Source: Paraburkholderia caffeinitolerans (lineage in GTDB: Bacteria > Pseudomonadota > Gammaproteobacteria > Burkholderiales > Burkholderiaceae). From it: a stretch of 64,000 nucleotides of DNA. The notes under the pieces were generated by a model that saw nothing but the letters and a program-made list of their open reading frames with translations, was not told the DNA's origin and made no database searches. Each line of letters opens with the position of its first letter. The stretch's first letter is position 1. The stretch is from contig NZ_CADIKL010000016.1 of the NCBI RefSeq assembly GCF_902859945.1, positions 62,001-126,000 on the forward strand. Reading direction: 5' to 3'. Made by a program: the position numbers and the translations under genes. Of the stretch, positions 57,753 through 64,000 are shown in pieces.

Positions 57753-59374
57753 CGCGGCGCTCCAATCGGAATCGCGGGCACGGCCGTGTTGGGTGTCGCG
57801 AGCAGTTGGGCGATGGGGTAGCCGTAGTTGGTGATCGTGAGGGCGATCATCAGCACGACCCACAGCGCGAAACCGTTGAGCGCGCGCGGCAACACCGGCG
57901 ATTCATGCACGGGCGCGCTGAAGCGGTATTCCTCGGGCGTCTGGACCGGGCTGCGATGGCCTTGCAGCAGCACCACGAAGAACAGGATCGCGGAGATCAC
58001 GAGAATCAGTCCGCCTATTGCCGAGGCCGTCACGAGGCTCGCCTGCGCGGCCAGCGCGGGATCGCTGTAATCGAAGTAGGCCATGCGGCGCGGCATGCCG
58101 AGAATGCCCACCAGGTGCCACGGAAAGGTGGTCACGATCATGCCGATGAACCACAGCCAGAGCTGCCAGCGCATGAGTCGCCAGTTGGTGAGCGCGCGGC
58201 CCGTGAGCTGCGGCCACAGATCGTAGGCGATGGCGAAGTACATGATGACGATCGCGCCGCCGAAGATCAGGTGAAAGTGGCCCGTGATCCATTGCGTGTT
58301 GTGGACGGGCTGGTCGAGCTGGTAGCTCATGTTGATGAGCCCGCCCGCGCCGCCGAAGCCGAGCATCACGAACGAGAACGCCACGGCGAGCATCTGCGGG
58401 TTCTGCCACGGCAGCTTGGCGATCCAGCCGAACACGCCCTTGCCGCCGCGCAGCCGCCCAGCGATTTCGACCGAGGCGCAGATCGTGAAGACCGTGAGCA
58501 GCGTGGGCACCGACACGAGCGCCGTGAACACCGACTGCACGAACTTGAAGCCGGAGCCCACCTGCGGATCGGTGAAGAGGTGGTGCAGGCCGATCGGCAT
58601 CGCCACCACGAGGAACAGGATGAACGAGATGCGCGCCATCGAATCGCTGTATAGCCGGCCGCCGATCGCGCGCGGAATGATCGTGTAATAGCAGATGTAC
58701 GCCGGCATGAGCCAGAAGTAGACGATGGCGTGCAGCGTCCACGAGAAGAACACGCGTGCGAGGCCCGCGTCGATGGTGCTGCGCCAGCCGAACGCGACGG
58801 GCAGGATCATGAACAGCACTTCGATGGCAGCGCCCACGGCGGTCCAGCCCCACAGATACGCGCCCGCGGTGGTCGCGAACATCGCGAGCGGCACCGGCTT
58901 GCCGGGGTTGGCGCGCTTCCACGCGGTGAAGTTCACGCCCATCAGCGCGACCCATATCCACGAGCCCACCACCACGAACACGACGCCGATGTAATAGAAC
59001 ACGTTGGCGATCATCGGCGGATAGAAGGTGTAGAGCACCGAGGCGCGGCCGAGCGCGACCGGCACGGACGCGGTAACGGCGCCGAGCGCGAGCAAGATGA
59101 ACCCGAGCCATGCCCAGCGCGCGCCGATGAGCGCTCGCTTGAGCGAGAGTTCGGTCACGGCGTAGCCGAAGCCCATGGCGATGAGCGTGGGAAACGCGTA
59201 GCCCATCACGGTGCCGTGCTCGGTCACCGAGCGGTAGTAGAGCTCGGGATCGTGCAGCCACGGATGCAGCGGGCTGCGCACGAGCATCTGCCACGCGCCG
59301 AGCAGCAGCGCGACCCCGAACAGGATGAACGCGAGCCAGAAGTGGGCGAGCACGAGTCGCTTGTTATTTAACAC
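57749..59374 (-). CDS. ba3-type cytochrome c oxidase subunit I
   Basis: A 541-residue, 13-helix haem-copper oxidase subunit. The low-spin haem His is in YYRSVTEHGTVMG, the CuB His/Tyr pair in TLHAIVYFWLMPAYICYY, a further CuB His pair in GLHHLF, and the haem ligands in HNTQWITGHFHLIFGG. The sequence has the B-type (ba3, CbaA) character rather than A-type (no XGHPEV motif). It reduces oxygen to water and pumps protons with high oxygen affinity. It overlaps both neighbours. Confidence 0.93.
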   Translation of the reverse strand: MLNNKRLVLAHFWLAFILFGVALLLGAWQMLVRSPLHPWLHDPELYYRSVTEHGTVMGYAFPTLIAMGFGYAVTELSLKRALIGARWAWLGFILLALGAVTASVPVALGRASVLYTFYPPMIANVFYYIGVVFVVVGSWIWVALMGVNFTAWKRANPGKPVPLAMFATTAGAYLWGWTAVGAAIEVLFMILPVAFGWRSTIDAGLARVFFSWTLHAIVYFWLMPAYICYYTIIPRAIGGRLYSDSMARISFILFLVVAMPIGLHHLFTDPQVGSGFKFVQSVFTALVSVPTLLTVFTICASVEIAGRLRGGKGVFGWIAKLPWQNPQMLAVAFSFVMLGFGGAGGLINMSYQLDQPVHNTQWITGHFHLIFGGAIVIMYFAIAYDLWPQLTGRALTNWRLMRWQLWLWFIGMIVTTFPWHLVGILGMPRRMAYFDYSDPALAAQASLVTASAIGGLILVISAILFFVVLLQGHRSPVQTPEEYRFSAPVHESPVLPRALNGFALWVVLMIALTITNYGYPIAQLLATPNTAVPAIPIGAPR

Positions 59375-59942
59375 AGCTCAGTCTCCGCGATTGGTTCTCC
59401 GGAAGGGCGGCCATCTTCGTGAAGGTGTCGCGGTCGACGACCTTCACGTGCGCCCACATGCCCTGGTGCCCGGTGCCGCAATACTCGTGGCACGGCATCA
59501 GATGGTCGCCGGGCTTTTCGAAGGTCGTGCGGAAGGTGGAGACATAGCCTGGCTCGACCATCGAATTGAGGTTCGTGTCGGTCACGAGAAAGCCGTGCAC
59601 GACGTCGGCGCTGGTGGCGCGGAAGGTGATGGGCGTGTCGGTCGGCACCACGATGCATTGCGGCGTGAACGAGTATTGCTGCGCGAGCACGCGCACCGTG
59701 ACCGAGCCGTCCGGCTCGAGCGCGCTGCCGAGGTTGGTTTCGACGAATTCGCCCGACACGTGCAGCGTTTCCGGGTCGATGGTCTCGACGCGCGAAGGCG
59801 GCATCATGGCCCAGTGCAGGCCGGTGTAGACGGTCATCGCCACCAGCACGAGAACGAGCGCCACCATGAGCGTGGCCCAGCGGCGCTCCACGCGTGCGGC
59901 CACTTCGGCGCTGGCATGGGGATCGGTTGGATGCGTGGACAT
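59364..59942 (-). CDS. ba3-type cytochrome c oxidase subunit II
   Basis: A 192-residue protein with one N-terminal helix (WATLMVALVLVLVAMTVYTGLHW) and a cupredoxin domain carrying the CuA centre: His in ADVVHGFLV and the run PCHEYCGTGHQGM (Cys, Glu, Cys, His, Met). It receives electrons from cytochrome c. The stop codon lies inside the subunit I frame (11-bp overlap), so the two are translationally coupled. Confidence 0.93.
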   Translation of the reverse strand: MSTHPTDPHASAEVAARVERRWATLMVALVLVLVAMTVYTGLHWAMMPPSRVETIDPETLHVSGEFVETNLGSALEPDGSVTVRVLAQQYSFTPQCIVVPTDTPITFRATSADVVHGFLVTDTNLNSMVEPGYVSTFRTTFEKPGDHLMPCHEYCGTGHQGMWAHVKVVDRDTFTKMAALPENQSRRLSCVK

Positions 59943-60006
59943 GTGGGCGGTTGGCGCGAGATTGAGTGAAAGGGTTGCCGGCGGATTGTCCGGTTATTCG
60001 TCGCGG

Positions 60007-60189
60007 CTATTGAATGACGCCGCGAGGCAGGAACACCAGGAAGTAGAACGCGAACCAGAGCGCGACCACGATGGCCGTGGCAATGCCGGCCAGTGCGAGC
60101 GCGCCGCACGGACCGCGGCGCACGATCTCGTCGACCTGCTCGTGCAGCGCGGGCGCGCCCGGTTGTTGGGGAACGGGTGTTTCGATCAT
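60007..60189 (-). CDS. ba3-type oxidase subunit IIA (CbaD-like)
   Basis: A 60-residue protein with one transmembrane helix (LALAGIATAIVVALWFAFYFLVFLP) and a short N-terminal cytoplasmic tail; the size and order before subunit II match the small subunit of ba3 oxidases. It is too short for motif evidence and the call rests on context. Confidence 0.75.
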   Translation of the reverse strand: MIETPVPQQPGAPALHEQVDEIVRRGPCGALALAGIATAIVVALWFAFYFLVFLPRGVIQ

Positions 60190-60235
60190 CACTGCCTCAG
60201 CTTGAAGATTCGCAACGGCGGCTCAAAAATGCGGC

Positions 60236-61627
60236 TCAAAACAGCGGCGCCGAGCGCAGCGCATTCACTTCGCGCCCGGAAATCGGCGTGCCATGGTTGC
60301 CCCACGCGGTGCGGATATAGGTGACCACGGCGGCCACTTCCTCGTCGGAAAGCAATTGCGCGAACGGCGGCATGCCATAGGGCATCGGGTTCTTCTTCGT
60401 ACCCGGCGCATAGCCGCCATTGAGCACCATGCGGATCGGGTTGACCGCCGAATTCATCTGGATCGACTGGTTATTCGCGAGCGGCGGGAAATGCGGCAGC
60501 TTTCCCTGGCCTTCGGATGCGTGGCATTCGGCGCACTGAGCGTCGTAAATCTTCTTGCCGAGCGGCGAGAGACGGTTGGCTTCCTCGGTCACGAACTGGC
60601 TCTTGGGCGACTTGTCGACTTCGCCTGAGTGGCCCGGCAGCGACTTCAGATAGACAGCCACGGCGCGCACGTCGTCTTCGGTGAGGTACTGGAAGCTGTC
60701 GTAGACGACCTCGGCCATCGGCCCGTACACCGCGCCGCGATTGGAGACGCCCGCGTGCAGCAGATCGACGATGTCGTCGATGCTCCAGTCGCCGAGACCC
60801 GCTTCCTTGTTCGAGGTGAGCGAGGGCGCGTACCAGTTCTGCAGCGGGATCAGGCCGCCCTGGAATTCCTTGGAGGCGGTATTGCCGCCGAGCGCGTTGA
60901 TCTCCGTGTGGCACATCGTGCAATGCCCGAGACCTTCCACCAGATACGCGCCGCGATTCCATTCCACCGACTGCTTCGGATCGGGCTTGAACTCGCCGGC
61001 GCGGAAGAACAGCGCGCGCCAGCCGATCAGTAGCTGGCGCTGGTTATACGGAAAGCGCAGCGTATGCGCGCGATTGGGCTGATTGACCGCGGGCGTGGAA
61101 AGCAGATACGCGTAGATCGCATCGGAGTCGGCGCGCGTGACCTTGGTGTACGACGCGAACGGCATCGCGGGGTAGAGCAGCGTGCCGTCGCGCGACTTGC
61201 CCTCGTGCAGCATGCGGTAGAACTCGTCGGCGCTCCATGCGCCGATACCGTATTGCTTGTCCGACGAGATGTTCGGCGTATAGAGCGTGCCGAACGGCGT
61301 TTCCATCGGGCGGCCGCCACCGAACATCTTCTGCGAAGGCACCGTGTGGCACGCGACGCAGTCGCCCGCGCGCGCAAGATATTCGCCGCGCACCAGCAAC
61401 TCGGCATTGCTTGCCACCGGCTTGGCGTTGGCCGTTGCCGTGGCGGCGGCAGCGCTTGCCGCATCCGCCGAATTGGCCGCGGGCGCGCCGCTTTGCGCAT
61501 GCGTGAGCGCGGTGCCGGCGCACAAAAGCGTGGCGCTCAGCGCCAGGGTGCGGGTGACGCGCGCGGCCAGCGTGGGCGTCGACGGCATGGCCGGCATCGT
61601 TGGAAGGAGGGATCGAAGTTTGCGCAC
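60236..61627 (-). CDS. Tri-haem cytochrome c (dehydrogenase cytochrome-subunit type)
   Basis: A protein of about 463 residues with three c-haem sites: CVACH, CTMCH and CAECH. The landmarks GEYLARAGDCVACHT, GGRPMETPFGTLYTPNI and DIVDLLHAGVSNRGAVYGPM place it with the cytochrome subunits of membrane alcohol/gluconate dehydrogenases, although no dehydrogenase subunit is adjacent. A GTG start with a GAGG site and a signal peptide (ALSATLLCAGTALTHAQ) is used. It probably feeds electrons to the oxidase. Confidence 0.88.
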   Translation of the reverse strand: MRKLRSLLPTMPAMPSTPTLAARVTRTLALSATLLCAGTALTHAQSGAPAANSADAASAAAATATANAKPVASNAELLVRGEYLARAGDCVACHTVPSQKMFGGGRPMETPFGTLYTPNISSDKQYGIGAWSADEFYRMLHEGKSRDGTLLYPAMPFASYTKVTRADSDAIYAYLLSTPAVNQPNRAHTLRFPYNQRQLLIGWRALFFRAGEFKPDPKQSVEWNRGAYLVEGLGHCTMCHTEINALGGNTASKEFQGGLIPLQNWYAPSLTSNKEAGLGDWSIDDIVDLLHAGVSNRGAVYGPMAEVVYDSFQYLTEDDVRAVAVYLKSLPGHSGEVDKSPKSQFVTEEANRLSPLGKKIYDAQCAECHASEGQGKLPHFPPLANNQSIQMNSAVNPIRMVLNGGYAPGTKKNPMPYGMPPFAQLLSDEEVAAVVTYIRTAWGNHGTPISGREVNALRSAPLF

Positions 61628-61640
61628 GTCGAGGCCTCGG

Positions 61641-62348
61641 CTAGTTGTGGGCGCTGCCGCATGCGAGCGGCAAGGGCGCGGGCGCGGCGGGCGCTGGGTG
61701 GGCGGGCGCGGGCTGCGACGCGAGCCACGCGGCGATGGCCGTGATGTCGCGTTCGGCGAGGTGTGAGGCAATGTCGTGCATGCAGTCCGGGCTGGCGGCG
61801 CGGCGCGTGCCATAACGGAATGCGCCTAGCTGCGCGCTGATGTAGTCCGCGTGCAAGCCCACGAGGCCAGGAATGGCGGGCTGCATGCCGGTGAGCGAAG
61901 CGCCGTGACAGGCCGCGCACGCGGGCACGTTGCGATTGGGCGCGCCGTTCATGACGAGCGATTTGCCGAGCGCGAGCGTGGCCGCATCGACTTTAGGCGT
62001 GGCAGGCGGCGGGTAAGGCGGGCGCTCGTGTGCGAAGAACTCGGCCATCTGCTTGAGATACGCATCGGGCAGATACGCGAGCAGATAGTTCATCGGCGGA
62101 TAGCTGCGGCCGCCGTCGCGAAATGCGATGAGCTGGTTGTAGAGATAGCCGGCGGGCTTGCCGGCGAGGCGCGGAAAGTAGTCGTTGTCGGTGCCTTCGC
62201 CGTGCGCGCCATGACATGCGGCGCAGCCCATCACACGGGCTTGCATCGTGTCAGGCGCGGGTTCCGCGGGCGGGGCCGCGAACGACGCAGCGCATGGCAG
62301 CGCGAATGCCACGGCGCAGAGGACAACGCGGACGATGCGGTTTCTCAA
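61641..62348 (-). CDS. Periplasmic di-haem cytochrome c
   Basis: A protein of about 235 residues with haem motifs CAACH (twice, in VMGCAACHGAHGEG and PACAACHGASLTG) and a signal peptide (RVVLCAVAFALPCAASFA). A TTG start is proposed because GAGGGAATCA precedes it and it gives an ordinary signal; an ATG 14 codons upstream is possible. It has the two-domain cytochrome c4 form and is the first gene of the respiratory cluster. Confidence 0.85.
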   Translation of the reverse strand: MRNRIVRVVLCAVAFALPCAASFAAPPAEPAPDTMQARVMGCAACHGAHGEGTDNDYFPRLAGKPAGYLYNQLIAFRDGGRSYPPMNYLLAYLPDAYLKQMAEFFAHERPPYPPPATPKVDAATLALGKSLVMNGAPNRNVPACAACHGASLTGMQPAIPGLVGLHADYISAQLGAFRYGTRRAASPDCMHDIASHLAERDITAIAAWLASQPAPAHPAPAAPAPLPLACGSAHN

Positions 62349-62821
62349 TGATTCCCTCGTTGCGGATTGTGGACGGCATGTACGGCACAAGCGCGATGCG
62401 ATTCGATATCAGTTGAGGCGTCGACCGTGGAGTGACTTGCATTCCGGCCCGCATCCTCTTGGGGGACATTATCGTAAAAAAACGCAATCTGTCGAGTGAA
62501 CGTGTACAAATTATTTACAGCGGTTTCTTCAGACGGCCTTTGTATAAGAATGTTTGCTAACGCATCGATTATTTGGGTGCATTGCGGCATACATCGATAA
62601 ATATGGAATCCAAATTAATTTGTGCAAGTGCTTTCTTTCTGGAGAGACGCTTGCGAGTTTGATGGGTATGCCGATTGCCGTGCCGGCACACCCGGTTGTC
62701 CGATGTCTTTGGGGTGCCGGCGAACCGGGCGAATCCCCGCTGCTGAACGGGGCACGGAAGCAGGCGCCTAGTTGTCTGACGACGTATAATGAAACACTAT
62801 TCGCATTCGAAGGAGAGGACG
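62349..62821. other. Intergenic region with FadR-type promoter
   Basis: Over 470 bp between the divergent cytochrome cluster and the FadR-type gene. The left part is AT-rich and should hold the cluster promoter. The right end has the operator and -10 listed separately. No FNR box is visible, so oxygen control of the cluster is not apparent from sequence. Confidence 0.5.
62772..62790 (+). promoter_or_regulatory. FadR-type operator overlapping the promoter
   Basis: TTGTCTGACGA (62772-62782) fits TNGTNNNACNA, and a perfect TATAAT (62785-62790) follows three bases later, 31 bp before the start codon of the FadR-type gene. A repressor bound here would block RNA polymerase, which suggests autoregulation. 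Confidence 0.6.
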
Positions 62822-63550
62822 ATGGCCGAGTCGAGCGCCGCGCCCATACCCGCCCGCAGTCGCAATCTTGCGGAGCAGGCCGTCAATTACATCAACGAGC
62901 AGATCGCTTCGCGCACGTTGAAGCCCGGCGACAAGCTGCCGACCGAAAGCAGTCTCATGAGCACACTGGGCGTGAGCCGCACCGTGGTGCGCGAGGCCAT
63001 CTCGCGGCTGCAGGCCATGTCGGTGATCGAAACGCGCCATGGCATCGGCAGCTTCGTGCTGGAGCCGCGCCGCGAGCCGCTCGATCTCGAAGTCGTGCCC
63101 GCGAGCACGCTCAACGATCTGCTCTCGGTGCTGGAGTTGCGCATCAGCCTGGAAACGGAGTGCGCAGGACTCGCGGCGCAGCGCGCGAGCGAGCGCGACA
63201 TTGCGAATATCCGCGCGGCGCTCGATGCGATTTCGGCGGCTACCCGCCCCGGCGGCGACGGCGCGGGCGCCGATCTGCAATTCCATGTCTCGGTGGCGCG
63301 CGCCACCGGCAATCGTTATTTCGTCGACATCCTCACGCAGATGGGCGCGGCGCTGATTCCGCGCCATCGCATCGATTCGGCCGGTATCGCGCACAGCGAT
63401 CCCAAGGCTTACGCCGAGCTCGTGAACCGCGAGCACGAGAGCATTTTCGACGCCATCGCAAGACACGATTCGGAAAGCGCGCGCGCTGCAATGCGCATGC
63501 ATTTGTCGAGCAGCCGGGAGCGGCTGCGGCGGGCGGCGGAAGGGGCTTGA
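62822..63550 (+). CDS. FadR-subfamily GntR transcriptional regulator
   Basis: A 242-residue regulator: GntR winged helix (EQAVNYINEQIASRTLKPGDKLPTESSLMSTLGVSRTVVREAISRLQ) and an FCD-type helical domain (LELRISLETECAGLAAQRAS, QFHVSVARATGNRY, LVNREHESIFDAI), with the metal-binding D/H residues of that fold. FCD regulators sense carboxylates such as lactate, pyruvate or uronates. The ATG follows an AAGGAGAGG site. No catabolic gene is adjacent, so the target set is unknown. Confidence 0.92.
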   Translation: MAESSAAPIPARSRNLAEQAVNYINEQIASRTLKPGDKLPTESSLMSTLGVSRTVVREAISRLQAMSVIETRHGIGSFVLEPRREPLDLEVVPASTLNDLLSVLELRISLETECAGLAAQRASERDIANIRAALDAISAATRPGGDGAGADLQFHVSVARATGNRYFVDILTQMGAALIPRHRIDSAGIAHSDPKAYAELVNREHESIFDAIARHDSESARAAMRMHLSSSRERLRRAAEGA

Positions 63551-63559
63551 TAGCGTGCG

Positions 63560-63835
63560 TCAATGTCCGGCGGAGTCGCCGAACAGATCGAAGTTGGCCT
63601 GATCGGGGGCTTGCGCCGCGGCGCCGTCGGGTGCGTCCGGGCGCTTGCGCCGTGGACTCCGTAGTGGTCTCTTTTGCTGGCGCGCCTTGCCGAACAAATC
63701 CTCCGGCGTGAAGCCGAATTCGGCGATGGCGGCGCGCGCGGCCGCAAGCGCTTCTTGAGCCGCCTCCGCGCGCATCGCTTCGATGCGCGCGTCCAGGGCG
63801 CGTTTTTCGGCGAGCAACTCGAGGTAGGTAGCCAT
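63560..63835 (-). CDS. H-NS-like protein lacking the C-terminal DNA-binding motif
   Basis: A 91-residue protein. The first 50 residues (MATYLELLAEKRALDARIEAM..., then ARAAIAEFGFTPEDLFG) match the coiled-coil oligomerisation domain of Burkholderia H-NS proteins. The usual C-terminal YRDP..TWSGRGRxPxW DNA-binding segment is missing; instead a basic stretch (RPLRSPRRKRPD) and an acidic tail follow. It may act as an oligomerisation partner or antagonist of full-length H-NS. Confidence 0.8.
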   Translation of the reverse strand: MATYLELLAEKRALDARIEAMRAEAAQEALAAARAAIAEFGFTPEDLFGKARQQKRPLRSPRRKRPDAPDGAAAQAPDQANFDLFGDSAGH

Positions 63836-63957
63836 CTGCGGTCTTTTCGAATGGAGTGAAGGAAGCGGTAGATTTTACGTCAAGCGCCGCGCGCCGTGCG
63901 AGGCATGGAGCTTGCTGAACGCATCGCCTTTCGTGCTCACTCCATTGGACTTCCCGC

Positions 63958-64000
63958 ATGATTGCATTGCGTTTGCTGTCCCGGCGGCGGCTCGTCGCCG
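63958..64000 (+). CDS. Start of a gene running off the window
   Basis: An ATG at 63958 opens a frame (MIALRLLSRRRLVA) to the end of the window, with basic residues typical of an exported or membrane protein start. There is no clear ribosome site and the rest is not visible, so the call is weak. Confidence 0.3.
   Translation, partial: MIALRLLSRRRLVA

Noticed and set aside
1..64000. CRISPR arrays, tRNA or rRNA genes
   Set aside because: No regularly spaced repeats, cloverleaf-type sequences or conserved rRNA segments were found on either strand.

Overview
The window looks like a chromosomal segment of a Burkholderiaceae bacterium, most likely Paraburkholderia or a close relative. It is GC-rich. 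It carries a LuxI/RsaL/LuxR locus of the BraI/R type known from plant-associated Burkholderia, a protocatechuate (pca) operon, MocR-type regulators and an H-NS-family protein typical of that group. No rRNA, tRNA, CRISPR array, integrase or intact transposase was recognised.

Layout. 1-7 kb: a DUF1326/DUF2182 membrane pair, a receiver-only response regulator, a divergent NarL-type response regulator and MASE4 histidine kinase, an flhDC pair away from any flagellar gene, and a large secreted beta-propeller protein. 7.5-13 kb: a small conserved protein, an EgtB-like iron enzyme, an FNR-type regulator, a universal stress protein and a DHA2 drug exporter. 12.8-14.6 kb: quorum sensing (luxI, rsaL, luxR). 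15-18 kb: small hypotheticals, serine acetyltransferase, folE. 17.8-23 kb: a LysR regulator divergent from pcaIJBDC, which with its 3-oxoadipate CoA-transferase covers the lower protocatechuate branch. 23-26.5 kb: an omega-aminotransferase with its divergent MocR regulator.

26.5-38.6 kb is the accessory region and the main discovery. A tightly packed four-gene operon on the minus strand encodes, in transcription order, a ClpB-like AAA+ ATPase, a radical-SAM activase-like protein, a 2106-residue zinc-ribbon/pseudokinase/DUF4011/SF1-helicase/nuclease fusion, and a helical protein starting MSGPKVVRIVTREEI. It is flanked by two 43-bp direct repeats (41/43 identical). The right copy truncates a WYL-type regulator gene. 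It has the look of a mobile anti-phage or stress-response system. The giant protein recalls Mokosh-like and Ter-linked helicases, but the combination with a radical-SAM enzyme and a Clp ATPase is not one I can name.

38.7-49 kb: amino-acid metabolism (MocR regulator, permease, DadA-like oxidoreductase, periplasmic binding protein, LysE exporter, second permease) interrupted by a predicted glutamine deamidase with the LSGC motif and Thr/Cys/His pattern of Burkholderia lethal factor 1. 49-54.9 kb: LytM endopeptidase, DUF302 protein, acid-phosphatase lipoprotein, di-haem peroxidase. 54.9-62.3 kb: a minus-strand respiratory gene cluster (two cytochrome c proteins, oxidase subunits IIA, II and I of ba3 type, another cytochrome c, a cupin, then a diguanylate cyclase). 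62.8-64 kb: an apparently self-regulated FadR-type regulator and an H-NS-like protein lacking its DNA-binding tail.
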